Assembly (NCBI RefSeq): GCF_030815955.1 | Contig: NZ_JAUSXK010000001.1 | Location: forward strand, 4,030,001-4,094,000 | Source of the DNA: Microbacterium murale | GTDB lineage: Bacteria > Actinomycetota > Actinomycetes > Actinomycetales > Microbacteriaceae | Direction: 5' to 3' | Length of the DNA: 64,000 nt | In this document: positions 27,717 through 39,224 of the stretch, one piece after another | How positions within the stretch are numbered: the first letter of the stretch is position 1 | Layout: each line of letters begins with the position of its first letter | Notes under the pieces: generated by a model | Seen by the model: only the letters and a program-made list of their open reading frames with translations | What the model was told of the DNA's origin: nothing | The model's database searches: none | Translations under genes and position numbers: made by a program

Positions 27717-28211
27717 ATGACCGATTCCAACGTACGCAAGATCCCGTTCACGGACGCGAGGGGCGCCGAGAAGACTCTCGACGACTTCGGCGCCGACGTG
27801 CTTCTCGTCGTCAATGTGGCATCGAAATGCGGCCTCACCCCTCAGTACGAGCAGCTCGAGCAGCTGCAGCGCAGCTACGGTGACCGCGGCTTCAGCGTCG
27901 TCGGATTCCCGAGCAATCAGTTCATGGGCCAGGAGCCGGGCTCGCTGGAGCAGATTCTGGAGTTCTGCTCAACCACGTACGGCGTGAGCTTCCCCGTGAA
28001 CGACAAGGTCAAGGTCAACGGCAAGAAGGCCTCTGAGCTCTACAAGGCGCTCAGGGAGAACCCGGATGCCGGCGGCAAGGCCGGTCGTGTCGAGTGGAAC
28101 TTCGAGAAATTCCTCGTGCTGCCCGATGGCTCGGTCAAGCGCTTCCGTCCGAAGCAGAAGCCGGACGCCCCCGAGATCGTCGAAGCGATCGAGGGCGCCC
28201 TGGTCCGCTAG
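27717..28211 (+). CDS. Glutathione peroxidase-family thiol peroxidase
   Basis: A 164-residue cysteine-type member of the GPx family, reducing hydroperoxides, in actinobacteria usually with thioredoxin rather than glutathione. It has the peroxidatic Cys in VNVASKCGLTPQYEQL near residue 38, the FPSNQFMGQEPG motif (Gln), and WNFEKFLV with the catalytic Trp and Asn. A further Cys in FCSTTYG near residue 84 could act as the resolving residue. ATG at 27717 was chosen over GTG at 27711. Its stop overlaps the convergent DsbA-like gene by four bases. Confidence 0.93.
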   Translation: MTDSNVRKIPFTDARGAEKTLDDFGADVLLVVNVASKCGLTPQYEQLEQLQRSYGDRGFSVVGFPSNQFMGQEPGSLEQILEFCSTTYGVSFPVNDKVKVNGKKASELYKALRENPDAGGKAGRVEWNFEKFLVLPDGSVKRFRPKQKPDAPEIVEAIEGALVR

Positions 28212-28909
28212 ACCGCGGCCTCTTCGGACTCGCTCTGCGTGGCGTCGGTCTCGCCGCGCTTGGCCCAGAGGTCGCGAAGAACGTTCTCGAACGTCTCGGG
28301 AGGCTGCGCGCCGCTGATGCCGTACTGGCCGTCGATGACGAAGAACGGCACGCCCTGGATGCCGTAGGCGCGCGCCTGCGCCTGATCCTGTCGGACGGCG
28401 GGAAGGTGACGGTCGCTCTCGAGCGCGGCACGGGCCTCATCGGCATCCAGGCCGACCTCGACCGCGAGCTCGACCAGATCGTCGATACGGCCGACATGCT
28501 TGCCTTCGGTGAAGTACGCCGACATCAGCCGCTCTTCCATCGCGTGCTGCAGATCGTTCGCCTTGGCGTGGTGCAGCAGCTCGTGAGCCTTGACCGTGTT
28601 GGTGTGCTTCAGCAGGTCGAAGCGGTATTCGAGGCCGGCGTTCTTGGCGATACCGGTGACGTTCGCCAGCATCCCCTCCACCTGCTCGCGCGGCATTCCC
28701 TTGTGTCCTGCGAGGAAGTCGATCTCGTCACCGTCGAAGTCGACCGGTGTGTCGGGCGACAGCTCGAACGAGTGGAAGGTCACTTCGACCTTCGGAGCAT
28801 CGTCATCGGCGGCGACGGCCGCGAGACCTGTTTCGAGGTTGCGCTTGCCGATGTAGCACCAGGGGCAGGCGATGTCGGACCAGATGTCAATCGAGATGGG
28901 TTCACTCAC
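28208..28909 (-). CDS. DsbA-family oxidoreductase (FrnE-like)
   Basis: A 233-residue cytoplasmic thioredoxin-fold protein of the DsbA/FrnE group. The active site is CPWC in IWSDIACPWCYIGKRNLE near residues 9-26, and the cis-proline region is GIQGVPFFVIDGQYGISGAQPPE near 178-200. The inserted helical domain with LLHHAKANDLQHAMEERLM is typical of FrnE, first named from polyketide clusters but widespread as a disulfide isomerase/oxidoreductase. There is no signal peptide. The start is GTG at 28909. It is divergent from a P-loop protein gene 52 bases away. Confidence 0.9.
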   Translation of the reverse strand: MSEPISIDIWSDIACPWCYIGKRNLETGLAAVAADDDAPKVEVTFHSFELSPDTPVDFDGDEIDFLAGHKGMPREQVEGMLANVTGIAKNAGLEYRFDLLKHTNTVKAHELLHHAKANDLQHAMEERLMSAYFTEGKHVGRIDDLVELAVEVGLDADEARAALESDRHLPAVRQDQAQARAYGIQGVPFFVIDGQYGISGAQPPETFENVLRDLWAKRGETDATQSESEEAAV

Positions 28910-28961
28910 ACCGTTGCAAACGCCGCCGCGCCGCGACGTATTCCGTTGATAGCATCTTCGG

Positions 28962-29528
28962 ATGCTCTCCGCCGGCGATCCGCTCCCCTTTCAACCGGAG
29001 CGCGTGCTGGTCGCCGGGGTCACCGGTTCAGGGAAGACCACACTCGCGCGCCGCCTCGCGAACCTCTGGCTGCTGGAGCACATCGAGATCGACGGGCTCT
29101 TCCACGGCCCGAACTGGACGCCCCGACCCGAGTTCCTCGACGATGTGCGCGCATTCGCCGCGACCGACCGCTGGATCACCGAGTGGCAGTACACCAGCAA
29201 GGGCACCGATGAGATCATGACGTCGCGCGCGCAGGTCGCGATCTGGCTCGACTACCCGTATCGCGTGGTGCGCTGGCGCTTGATCCGAAGAACGTTGCAG
29301 CGCCGCATCCTGCGCACGCCGCTATGGAACGGGAACGTCGAACCCGCGGCGTGGACGCGAGGGGCGTGGAGCGGCGAGAACGACATCCTGCGCTGGCAGA
29401 CGAGCACGCGCCACAAGTGGGACGAGCGGATGCCGCTGATCGAGACCGAGTATCCCCACCTCACGATCGTTCGGCTCACGCATCCCCGTGAGACCGAACG
29501 ATGGCTTGACCGGATGGCCGATCGCTGA
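28962..29528 (+). CDS. Adenylate-kinase-like P-loop nucleotide-binding protein
   Basis: A 188-residue protein with a Walker A motif GVTGSGKTTLARRL near residues 19-32, then HIEIDGLFHGPNW and a WITEWQYTSKGTDEIM segment. This pattern belongs to the 'DNA topology modulation protein FlaR/adenylate kinase-like' P-loop family, whose substrate is not defined. An arginine-rich stretch near 108-128 (RWRLIRRTLQRRILR) is characteristic of these proteins. The gene is alone on its strand, between divergent frnE-like and convergent uppS genes. The role is unknown; phosphotransfer is inference. Confidence 0.75.
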   Translation: MLSAGDPLPFQPERVLVAGVTGSGKTTLARRLANLWLLEHIEIDGLFHGPNWTPRPEFLDDVRAFAATDRWITEWQYTSKGTDEIMTSRAQVAIWLDYPYRVVRWRLIRRTLQRRILRTPLWNGNVEPAAWTRGAWSGENDILRWQTSTRHKWDERMPLIETEYPHLTIVRLTHPRETERWLDRMADR

Positions 29529-29591
29529 GCGCACCGAACCACCCGCCCCGCACTGCCGCTGCGACGTTCCCGGTACGGATGCATGACGATC

Positions 29592-29636
29592 TGCACGGAT
29601 GGCTGGACAAGCCACGGCGTGTCGCCCTGCACGCGT
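29592..29636. repeat. Dispersed intergenic repeat, copy 1
   Basis: In the 134-bp spacer between the P-loop gene and uppS, the core TGCACGGATG-N10-CC(A)CGGCGT(G)TCGCCCTGCA-NN-CGT reappears on the opposite strand at 57624-57668 with the same spacing. Outside the 10-base spacer only a few positions differ. A short stem GGCT...AGCC lies within this copy. The rest of the spacer shows nothing recognisable, including no clear terminator for either convergent gene. Confidence 0.6.
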
Positions 29637-29662
29637 GATTCGACCAGCCAAGTATCCCGGGG

Positions 29663-30460
29663 TCAGGACGTTGGAGCGTCCACCGCGCCGCCGAAACGCC
29701 GGTCGCGCGACACGTAGATCTCGATCGCACGCCACAGCTCCTGGCGTGAGAAGTCCGGCCACAGAGTGTCGAGGAACACCATCTCGGCGTAGGCCGACTG
29801 CCAGAGGAGGAAGTTCGAGGTGCGCTGCTCCCCCGAACTGCGCAGGAACAGGTCGACGTCCGGCATCTCCGGCACGTAGAGCTGACGGCCGATCATCTTC
29901 TCGGTGATCGCCTTGGGCTTAAGCCGCCCGGCCGCCACCTCACCGGCGAGAGAGCGCATGGCATCGACCAGCTCGACGCGTCCGCCGTAGTTCACGCACA
30001 TCGTCAGCGTCAGGACATCGTTGTCCTTGGTCAGCTCCTCGGCGCGCTGCAGCTCCTTGATGACCGATCCCCACAGGCGCGGCTTGCGCCCGGCCCAGCG
30101 GATCCGCACGCCCCACTCGTTGAGCTGCTCGCGCCGACGGTGCAGCACGTCGCGGTTGTATCCCATCAGAAAGCGCACCTCGTCGGGCGAGCGGGCCCAG
30201 TTCTCGGTCGAGAACGCGTACACCGACAGATGCTTCACGCCTGCTTGTATGGCGCCCGCGACGACGTCGAGCAGCACCTCCTCGCCCGCCTTATGACCTT
30301 CGATGCGGGTGAGACCGCGCTTGTTGGCCCAGCGCCCGTTGCCGTCCATCACGATCGCCACGTGCTCGGGAACCTTCCCGAACGCCGGCGGATGCACGCC
30401 GGTCCAATCGAGCGGGCGATACGCGACGGCATCCTTGTGCGTGTAGGGCTTCGGGGTCAA
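29663..30460 (-). CDS. uppS: Isoprenyl transferase (undecaprenyl diphosphate synthase family)
   Basis: A 265-residue cis-prenyltransferase making the polyprenyl diphosphate carrier for cell-wall synthesis. The catalytic aspartate is D39 in [17 protein letters not shown], followed by GHKAGEE, the [17 protein letters not shown] block near 80-96, and the C-terminal [19 protein letters not shown] region near 205-225 with the diphosphate-binding arginines. It starts with TTG at 30460, inside a TTGA overlap with the recO stop and with GAGGGAA five bases upstream. The recO-uppS pairing is typical of actinobacteria. Confidence 0.95.
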   Translation of the reverse strand: MTPKPYTHKDAVAYRPLDWTGVHPPAFGKVPEHVAIVMDGNGRWANKRGLTRIEGHKAGEEVLLDVVAGAIQAGVKHLSVYAFSTENWARSPDEVRFLMGYNRDVLHRRREQLNEWGVRIRWAGRKPRLWGSVIKELQRAEELTKDNDVLTLTMCVNYGGRVELVDAMRSLAGEVAAGRLKPKAITEKMIGRQLYVPEMPDVDLFLRSSGEQRTSNFLLWQSAYAEMVFLDTLWPDFSRQELWRAIEIYVSRDRRFGGAVDAPTS

Positions 30461-31200
30461 CGGGTTCCCTCTCCAGACGAGTCAGAGACGTGGGCGAGCG
30501 AGCGGATGCCGCGTTCCAGATGAAACTGCGCATAGGCCGACACGAGCCCGGAAGCCGCAGCGGTGTCGGAACGCGGCGCCGCATCGACAGCATCCCAATC
30601 CCCCTGCATGAGCGACCGCAGCAGCTGCAGCGTCGACGGCGAGATCCGCGGGCTGCCGGCAGGAGCGCAGTTCACGCAGACGAGGCCGCCGAGCTGACCG
30701 ATGAAGTGCGTGTGCGGACCCGGCGCGGCGCACCGGGCGCAGTCGCTGAGCGAGGGCGCCCAGCCTGACAGCGCCATCACACGCAGCAGATAGGAGTCCA
30801 GGATGCTGCGCGGTGCGTGCTCGCCACGTGAAAGCGCGCGAAGCCCCCCGACCAGCAGCAGGTACTGCTCAGGCGTCGCCTCGGCGTCGCTCAGGCGGTC
30901 GGCGGTCTCGACCATGGCATTGGCCGAGGTGAAGCGGTCGTAGTGGGCGGCGATGTCGGCGCCGTACGCACCCAACGACTCCGCCTGCTGCACGATGTCG
31001 AGTGATCGCCCCTGATACAGCTGCAGATCCGCGACCATGAAGGGCTCGAGCCGCGAGCCGAATTTCGACGAGGTGCGGCGCACGCCCTTGGCCACCGCGC
31101 GGATCTTGCCGTTGCGGCGCGAGAGCATGGTGACGATGCGATCCGCCTCACCGAGCTTGTGAGTGCGCAGGATCACCGCTTCATCTCGATAGGTGGGCAC
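30457..31200 (-). CDS. recO: DNA repair protein RecO
   Basis: Loads RecA in the RecFOR pathway and anneals ssDNA. The 247-residue protein has the OB-fold N-terminus with [20 protein letters not shown] near residues 4-23 and [24 protein letters not shown] near 31-54. A C4 zinc motif near residues 150-175 is formed by CARC and CVNC. GTG at 31200 gives the expected start; the frame continues upstream into the divergent membrane-protein gene without family resemblance. It is translationally coupled to uppS. Confidence 0.95.
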   Translation of the reverse strand: MPTYRDEAVILRTHKLGEADRIVTMLSRRNGKIRAVAKGVRRTSSKFGSRLEPFMVADLQLYQGRSLDIVQQAESLGAYGADIAAHYDRFTSANAMVETADRLSDAEATPEQYLLLVGGLRALSRGEHAPRSILDSYLLRVMALSGWAPSLSDCARCAAPGPHTHFIGQLGGLVCVNCAPAGSPRISPSTLQLLRSLMQGDWDAVDAAPRSDTAAASGLVSAYAQFHLERGIRSLAHVSDSSGEGTR

Positions 31201-31236
31201 TGTCCGATTATCCTCCGTCCACGACACAATGGTCGT

Positions 31237-33743
<2,507 letters not shown>

Positions 33744-33760
<17 letters not shown>

Positions 33761-33791
33761 AGCTAAGAAGAAGCAGACCGCCGAAAGGCAT
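33744..33791 (-). CDS. leuA leader peptide (MPFGGLLLLSCRDES)
   Basis: A 15-codon frame ATG...TGA upstream of leuA with four consecutive leucine codons (CTG CTT CTT CTT) at positions 6-9. Two of its features are those expected of an attenuator peptide: tandem codons for the end-product amino acid and a stop within the loop of the following hairpin. CTT is a rare Leu codon in this GC-rich genome, which should sharpen sensitivity to charged tRNA. There is no Shine-Dalgarno sequence; the possible promoter at 33798-33828 would place the transcript start at or next to the ATG, so it could be leaderless. Confidence 0.7.
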
Positions 33792-33797
33792 GGCATC

Positions 33798-33828
33798 AGC
33801 GTACACCCGAGCGCGCGCGCCTCACCAA
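33798..33828 (-). promoter_or_regulatory. Possible leuA promoter
   Basis: On the minus strand TTGGTG (33828-33823) and TACGCT (33803-33798) are 19 bases apart, a rather wide spacing. The -10 ends six bases before the leader ATG, as expected for a leaderless transcript. Tentative. Confidence 0.35.
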
Positions 33829-33899
33829 ATCCTGGTAGGCATCGACTCACTCATCCGACAGAGACTGAGACGATCACGTCGCTCGCGACACTGGAAAGT

Positions 33900-34553
33900 A
33901 TGGACACAGCATCCGCTCGTACCCTCACGGTACGCACCATTGCGCTCAGCCTCTCCGCTCTCCTTCTCGCAGGCTGTTCGGCCGGAGTCGGATCCCCCGC
34001 GCCCAGCAATGCGGATGCCGGGTACAGCCTGGGTTCTCAGGAGCCGAGCCCTCCCGCAGCCGAGGTGATCGCGACCGGCACCGTCATCGACGTGGACGGG
34101 GACGCACAGCTCTGCCTCGGCGCCGTCATGGAGTCATATCCGCCGCAATGCGTCGGCGTCCCTCTTGAGGGCTGGTCGTGGGCCGGCCTCGAACCCGACG
34201 ATGAGTCCGGCACCACGCGCTGGGGTGCCTACGGGATGTCTGGAACGTACGACGGCACCAGCTTCACTCCCACGCACACCCCCGTCCCCCTCGCGCTGTT
34301 CGACACGGTCGCTCGCCCTGAACCGATCAACGGTGAGCCAGGAGCCGCGAGCGAGAAGGAACTCGCCACGATCCAGGAGACGATCACCACGCTCCTGGAA
34401 CCGGACACGCATCTCACCAGCGGCGTCGAGGACGGCTACCTCGTGGTCGACGTCGTCTGGGATGACGGCACGCTCCAAGAAGCTGCTGACGAAGACTTCG
34501 GCCGAGGCGTCGTGGTCATCCGCTCTGCACTCTGGACCGTCGCGATCGAGTAG
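33900..34553 (+). CDS. Lipoprotein of unknown function
   Basis: A 217-residue exported protein I do not recognise. The N-terminus has a basic/hydrophobic signal (LTVRTIALSLSALLLAGCSAG) with lipobox LLAGC and Cys near residue 26. A Ser/Pro/Ala-rich linker follows, then a domain with two cysteines (AQLCLGAVMESYPPQCVGVPLEGW, near residues 64-87) and a C-terminal alternating beta-type region. The paired cysteines suggest a disulfide outside the membrane. The gene is single, divergent from leuA and convergent with the oxidoreductase gene 30 bases away. Confidence 0.7.
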   Translation: MDTASARTLTVRTIALSLSALLLAGCSAGVGSPAPSNADAGYSLGSQEPSPPAAEVIATGTVIDVDGDAQLCLGAVMESYPPQCVGVPLEGWSWAGLEPDDESGTTRWGAYGMSGTYDGTSFTPTHTPVPLALFDTVARPEPINGEPGAASEKELATIQETITTLLEPDTHLTSGVEDGYLVVDVVWDDGTLQEAADEDFGRGVVVIRSALWTVAIE

Positions 34554-34583
34554 GCGCCCGCGCCCGGAGGGAGCGCCGTCGGG

Positions 34584-35519
34584 TCACGGGATGAGGGCGA
34601 GCTTGCCGCCAGGGTGCTCCTCGGCAAGATGACGGGTCGCCTCGACTGCTTCCGCGAGCGGATAAGTGCGGGCGACCGGCACCTCCAGCATTCCGCGCGC
34701 CGCGAGGTTCACGAGCTCGCCCCGGATGCTGTCGCGGAAGCGTGCACTTTCCGGCGCAGAACCGACGATCCAGCGGAAGCCTTCAGCACGGGCGCGGCCG
34801 GCCGCCGCGATCGTGACGATGCGATCCCTGTCTGCGACGAGTTCCAGCGACACATCGACCGCCTCGTCAGTGCCGACGGCATCCAGCGCAGCCGCGATCT
34901 CGACGCCGGCAGCATCGCGCGCGCGGTCGAGGAGCCCCTCGCCATAAGCGATCGGGATGCCGCCGAATCGGCGCACCTCGTCGAAGCGGGCCGCGCGCGC
35001 AGTGCCGATTACGCGGATGCCTCGGCGCGCCGCCTGCTGCAGCACACTGACTCCGACGGCACCGGAGGCACCGTGCAGCAGGATCGTCTCCCCTGCCTGC
35101 GCCCGCGTCACCACGAGCATCTCAGCGGCCGTCGTACCGGCCAGCAGGAGATTCGCGGCGGCAGCATGCGTGAGCAGGGCCGGTTTGGCGAAGGCCTTCT
35201 CGGCGGGGATGGTGAGCTCGGTCGCATAGCCCCCTCGGACACGGAAAGCGATGACCTCGTCACCGATCCTCGCCGCACCGGAGCCGATCGCTGTGTCTGG
35301 CCCGATCGCGGTGATCTCGCCTGAGATCTCGTAGCCGATCGGCACCGGGAGCTCGGCACCCGCGCGGGGCGCAGCCACATGCTTCCGGTCGGCCGGGTTC
35401 ATTCCCGCCGCGCGCACGCGCACCGTGATCTCGCCGCTCAGCGGGGCCGGAGCCTCGTACTCGACGAACTGCCAGCCCTCGAACGACCCCCATGAGGCCG
35501 CGACCCAGCGCTTCGCCAC
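34584..35519 (-). CDS. Quinone oxidoreductase-like alcohol dehydrogenase (MDR family)
   Basis: A 311-residue medium-chain dehydrogenase/reductase of the zinc-independent quinone-oxidoreductase type. It shows the GroES-like start with RVRAAGMNPADRKH near residues 35-48 and YEISGEITAIG, then the cofactor motif ILLHGASGAVGVSVLQQAARRG near 135-156 typical of NADPH binding. No structural zinc cysteines are visible. The GTG at 35519 lies one base after the era stop, so it is the last gene of the hrcA-era run. The substrate is unknown. Confidence 0.85.
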   Translation of the reverse strand: MAKRWVAASWGSFEGWQFVEYEAPAPLSGEITVRVRAAGMNPADRKHVAAPRAGAELPVPIGYEISGEITAIGPDTAIGSGAARIGDEVIAFRVRGGYATELTIPAEKAFAKPALLTHAAAANLLLAGTTAAEMLVVTRAQAGETILLHGASGAVGVSVLQQAARRGIRVIGTARAARFDEVRRFGGIPIAYGEGLLDRARDAAGVEIAAALDAVGTDEAVDVSLELVADRDRIVTIAAAGRARAEGFRWIVGSAPESARFRDSIRGELVNLAARGMLEVPVARTYPLAEAVEATRHLAEEHPGGKLALIP

Positions 35520-35520
35520 G

Positions 35521-36417
35521 TCAGAACCCCAGGCGCCCCAGCTGCTTCGGGTCGCGCTGCCATTCCTTGGCCACCTTGACGTGCAGGCCGAGGAAGACAC
35601 GCGTGCCGAGCAGCTCTTCGATGCCGACGCGGGCGCGCTTTCCGACATCCGCCAGCCGCTTGCCCTTATGACCGATGATGATGGCCTTCTGGCTGTCGCG
35701 CTCGACGACGATCTGCGCGTGCACGTCGGTGAGATCGCTGTTCTCGCGCGGCGCGATGTCATCGATGACCACTGCGATGGAGTGCGGCAGTTCGTCGCGC
35801 ACACCCTCCAGCGCCGCCTCGCGGATCATCTCGGCGATCCGATCCTCCTGCGATTCATCGGTCGTGATCCCCTCCGGGTACAGCGCCGGCCCCTCCGGCA
35901 TCATCGCGAGCATCTCATCGGTGAGCACGTCGAGCTGCTCGCGGGTGAGGGCTGACAGCGGGATCACGGCAGCCCAGTCCTCCCTCAGCGCATCGACTTC
36001 GATGAGCCGCTCGGTGATCTGGTCACGATCGGCGATGTCGGTCTTGGTGACGATCGCGACCTTCTTCGCTCGGGCGTAGCCGTCAAGGGATGCGGCGATG
36101 CGCCTGTCCCCCGGACCGACCTTCTCGGTCGCAGGGACGCAGAATCCGATCACGTCGACATCTCCGAGAACCTGCTCCACGAGGTCGTTCAGGCGCTCAC
36201 CGAGCAGTGTGCGCGGCTTGTGGATGCCGGGGGTGTCGACGATCACGAGTTGACCGGCCGGGCGGTTCAGGATGCCGCGGATGGCGCGCCTCGTCGTCTG
36301 CGGCTTCTCGCTGGTGATGGCGATCTTCTCACCGACCAGCGCGTTGGTCAGCGTGGATTTTCCGACGTTGGGACGCCCGACGAAGGTCGCGAATCCGCTG
36401 CGGGTTGTGTCAGTCAT
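35521..36417 (-). CDS. era: GTPase Era
   Basis: Ribosome-assembly GTPase that binds the 3' end of 16S rRNA. The 298 residues include G1 GRPNVGKSTLTNALVG near 14-29, G3 VDTPGIHKPR near 60-69, G4 TKTD near 127 (VTKTDIADR), and a C-terminal KH domain with VERDSQKAIIIGHKGKRLADVGKRAR near 233-258. Its ATG overlaps the preceding CBS-domain gene by eight bases. The order phoH-ybeY-CBS-era is the usual actinobacterial arrangement. Confidence 0.97.
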   Translation of the reverse strand: MTDTTRSGFATFVGRPNVGKSTLTNALVGEKIAITSEKPQTTRRAIRGILNRPAGQLVIVDTPGIHKPRTLLGERLNDLVEQVLGDVDVIGFCVPATEKVGPGDRRIAASLDGYARAKKVAIVTKTDIADRDQITERLIEVDALREDWAAVIPLSALTREQLDVLTDEMLAMMPEGPALYPEGITTDESQEDRIAEMIREAALEGVRDELPHSIAVVIDDIAPRENSDLTDVHAQIVVERDSQKAIIIGHKGKRLADVGKRARVGIEELLGTRVFLGLHVKVAKEWQRDPKQLGRLGF

Positions 36418-37687
36418 CGTCTGTCTCCTCTGTGGCGCCTGCGGCGCGTTCCACGAACACCGTGGCGATTCCTCGGCCTCGACCGCGCGACGCGCCGCCG
36501 GTCAGAACGAGCCCGTCGATCGTCGCGGTCACGCCCGGCTGCGGGACCTGGTCCACGGCCTTGCCGAGCAGTCCGCCGATCGAATCGACGTCCTCGTCTT
36601 CGAGCTCGATACCGAACAGATCGCCGACATCGTCCAGCGACAGTCGCGCGCTGACGCGGTAACGGCCGTCACCCAGTTCCACCACTTCGGCAGCAGCGTG
36701 GTCGTACTCGTCGGAGATCTCTCCGACGAGCTCTTCGATCAGGTCTTCGAGCGTGACGAGTCCCGAGATACCGCCGTGCTCGTCGATCACGAGACACACG
36801 TGCACAGCGTCGCGCTTCATCTGCTGCAGCAGCGTCTCCGCACGCATCGATTCCGGAACGAACGTCGCCGGCCTCGCGATCGGGCGGATGGATGCGGTGC
36901 GCCAGGCGCTGTCATCGCGATATGCGAACTGCACCAGATCCTTGAGATAGAGCACGCCGACGACATCATCCGCATCATCGTCGACCACCGGCATCCGTGA
37001 GACACCCCGCTGAAGGAACAGCGCCATCGCCTCGCTGTTCGTGGCTTCGGCGTCCACCGTCACCATCTCGGTGCGCGGCACCATGACGGCGCGCACGAAC
37101 TGGTCGGTGAAGTCGAACACGGAGTGGATGAGATCGCGATCGTCCTCTTCGATGAGGTCGTTGGATGCGGCCTCGTCGACCATGCTGAGCAGCTGGTCCT
37201 CAGAGGTGAACGAGCTGCGTCCGGCACCTGGCGTGACCTTGTTGCCGAGCAGGACGAGGCCCTGCGCGATCGGACCGAGGATGAGGCGAAGTGCCCGGAC
37301 GATCGAGGCGGTTCCGCGGATCATTCCCTCGGAGCGCTGACGTCCGAACGTCCGCGGGCTCGCGCCCACGAGGACGAAGGTGATCCCCGTCATGAGGATC
37401 GCAGCGGCGAGCATCGCCCACCAGATGTTCTCGAACATGATGGTGAATGCGACGGTCACGAGCACGGCGGCCGTCACCTCGACGAGAACTCGGATGAAGG
37501 CGATCGCGTTGACGTGCGCGTCGAGGTCGGCGGCGATGCGTTCCAGGGCCTGCGCCCTGCGTCCTTCAGCGGCCATCTCTGCGAGATCACCGCGAGAGAT
37601 GACACCGTACGCGGCATCGATGGCCGCCATCAGACCACCGAACGCCACCAGCAGCACGGCGGCGAGAAGCAGGAGGATCTCGGTCAT
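36410..37687 (-). CDS. Hemolysin-family CNNM/CBS-domain membrane protein
   Basis: A 425-residue protein of the CorC/TlyC/CNNM group, linked in other bacteria to magnesium or cobalt efflux rather than hemolysis. The N-terminal CNNM domain has four hydrophobic segments (about 3-25, 60-85, 90-110, 135-160). A CBS pair follows (MVPRTEMVTVDAEATN near 198-213, MKRDAVHVCLVIDEHGGISGLVTLEDLIEELVG split across the second CBS), then a C-terminal CorC_HlyC domain with ARLSLDDVGDLFG. The ATG lies in an ATGA overlap with ybeY and the gene overlaps era by eight bases. Confidence 0.92.
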   Translation of the reverse strand: MTEILLLLAAVLLVAFGGLMAAIDAAYGVISRGDLAEMAAEGRRAQALERIAADLDAHVNAIAFIRVLVEVTAAVLVTVAFTIMFENIWWAMLAAAILMTGITFVLVGASPRTFGRQRSEGMIRGTASIVRALRLILGPIAQGLVLLGNKVTPGAGRSSFTSEDQLLSMVDEAASNDLIEEDDRDLIHSVFDFTDQFVRAVMVPRTEMVTVDAEATNSEAMALFLQRGVSRMPVVDDDADDVVGVLYLKDLVQFAYRDDSAWRTASIRPIARPATFVPESMRAETLLQQMKRDAVHVCLVIDEHGGISGLVTLEDLIEELVGEISDEYDHAAAEVVELGDGRYRVSARLSLDDVGDLFGIELEDEDVDSIGGLLGKAVDQVPQPGVTATIDGLVLTGGASRGRGRGIATVFVERAAGATEETDDD

Positions 37688-38142
37688 CGGTCGCGTTCGA
37701 CGCGCGCGAACCCTTGGATCAGCTCCTTCTGCAGCCCGAACATCTCACGCTCCTCTTCGGGTTCGGCATGATCGTATCCGAGCAGGTGCAGCAGTCCGTG
37801 CGTGGTGAGGAGGATGAGTTCGTCCATCAGCGTGTGGCCGGCGGCCTGGGCCTGCGCCTCGGCGACCTGCGGGCACAGCACGATGTCGCCGAGGAGTCCG
37901 GGCGGAGTCGGCCGCTCCTCGGTGCCTGGCCGCAGCTCATCCATCGGGAAGCTGAGCACGTCGGTCGGGCCCGGCTCATCCATCCACTGCACGTGGAGAG
38001 CCTCCATCGCCCCCTCGTCGACGAGGACGATCGCGACCTCGGCATCGGCGCTGACATGAAGCTGAGCGAGGTTGAAGTCGGTGAGGCGCTGGAGCACGGT
38101 CTCGTCGACGTCGATGGCCGATTCGTTGTTGATCTCGATCAT
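37684..38142 (-). CDS. ybeY: Endoribonuclease YbeY
   Basis: A 152-residue metal-dependent RNase for rRNA maturation and ribosome quality control. The catalytic zinc motif H-x3-H-x5-H is exact in THGLLHLLGYDHAEPEE near residues 113-129, and the upstream LSFPMDELRP region fits. The ATG sits in an ATGA overlap with phoH, and the stop overlaps the CBS-domain gene likewise. YbeY, PhoH and Era are functionally linked in RNA processing, matching this cluster. Confidence 0.96.
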   Translation of the reverse strand: MIEINNESAIDVDETVLQRLTDFNLAQLHVSADAEVAIVLVDEGAMEALHVQWMDEPGPTDVLSFPMDELRPGTEERPTPPGLLGDIVLCPQVAEAQAQAAGHTLMDELILLTTHGLLHLLGYDHAEPEEEREMFGLQKELIQGFARVERDR

Positions 38143-39224
38143 GATGAGTGTCCTCGTTTCGGCGAGCGGTCCCTCGGGCCGGGCCGCAGCGCTCCACGTC
38201 GTTCCGCACGGTTGGCGAACTCGTGTGCCTGCTCGCGCTCGGCGCGCTGCGCTGTGCGCTGCTCGTCATACTCGCTGTACGCGTCGACGATCCTGCCGAC
38301 CAGGGAATGACGAACGACGTCGGCGCTGGTGAGCCTGGAGAAGTGGATGTCCTCGATGTCGTCCAGCACGCGGGTGACGAGACGGAGCCCCGATGCGCCC
38401 TGCGGCAGGTCGACCTGGGTGATGTCTCCGGTGACGACCATCCTCGTGCCGAAGCCGAGGCGGGTGAGGAACATCTTCATCTGCTCCGGCGTCGTGTTCT
38501 GCGCTTCATCCAGCACGACGAAAGAGTCATTGAGCGTGCGGCCGCGCATGTAGGCGAGAGGGGCGACCTCGATCGTGCCTGTCGCCATCAGGCGCGGGAC
38601 GACGTCGGGATCCATCATCTCGTTGAGGGCGTCGTAGAGCGGGCGCAGGTAGGGGTCGATCTTGTCGTTCAGCGTGCCGGGAAGGAATCCGAGTCGCTCC
38701 CCTGCCTCGACGGCGGGACGCGTGAGAATGATGCGAGTGACCTCTTTGCGCTGCAGAGCCTGCACGGCTTTCGCCATCGCGAGGTAGGTCTTCCCTGTTC
38801 CGGCAGGACCGATGCCGAACACGATCGTGTTCTCCTCGATCGCGTCGACATACTCCTTCTGGCCCTGCGTCTTCGGGCGGATCACTCGGCCACGTGTGGA
38901 CAGGATCGCCTCGCCGAGCACCTCACTCGGTCGCGGGCCTCCCTCCTGACGGAGGATGCGCGCGGAGTTCTCGACATCGCTCGGGGCGAGGTCGTAGCCG
39001 TCTCTGGTCATCGTGAGCAGTTCCTCCACCAGTGTCTTCGCCGCGGCGACGGGCTCTGCCTCGCCGCTCAACGTGATCTCATTGCCGCGGACGAGCACCT
39101 GCACGTCCGGATGCTCCTTCTCCAGCATCCGCAGAAGTCGGTCCTGCGGACCGAGCAGACGCACCATTGCGACTCCGTCGACGTAGATGCGCTCGACGAT
39201 CGAGTCGGAGTTGGCGTCAGGCAA
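38139..39224 (-). CDS. PhoH-family ATPase/RNA helicase-like protein
   Basis: A 361-residue PhoH-like protein. An N-terminal KH-like region (residues about 10-75) precedes the P-loop domain with FGIGPAGTGKTYLAMAKAVQAL near 134-155, Walker B-like DSFVVLDEAQNTTPEQMKMFLTRLG near 235-259, and VVTGDITQVDLP. The C-terminal tail is basic and Arg/Glu-rich. The longest plausible start is TTG at 39224, overlapping the HIT gene by eight bases; a start a little further in is possible. Found beside ybeY, as in most bacteria. Confidence 0.94.
   Translation of the reverse strand: MPDANSDSIVERIYVDGVAMVRLLGPQDRLLRMLEKEHPDVQVLVRGNEITLSGEAEPVAAAKTLVEELLTMTRDGYDLAPSDVENSARILRQEGGPRPSEVLGEAILSTRGRVIRPKTQGQKEYVDAIEENTIVFGIGPAGTGKTYLAMAKAVQALQRKEVTRIILTRPAVEAGERLGFLPGTLNDKIDPYLRPLYDALNEMMDPDVVPRLMATGTIEVAPLAYMRGRTLNDSFVVLDEAQNTTPEQMKMFLTRLGFGTRMVVTGDITQVDLPQGASGLRLVTRVLDDIEDIHFSRLTSADVVRHSLVGRIVDAYSEYDEQRTAQRAEREQAHEFANRAERRGALRPGPRDRSPKRGHSS

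Noticed and set aside
29529..29662. Possible small gene in the spacer between the P-loop gene and uppS
   Set aside because: Open frames here lack ribosome binding sites and overlap the dispersed repeat. The repeat explains the structure better.
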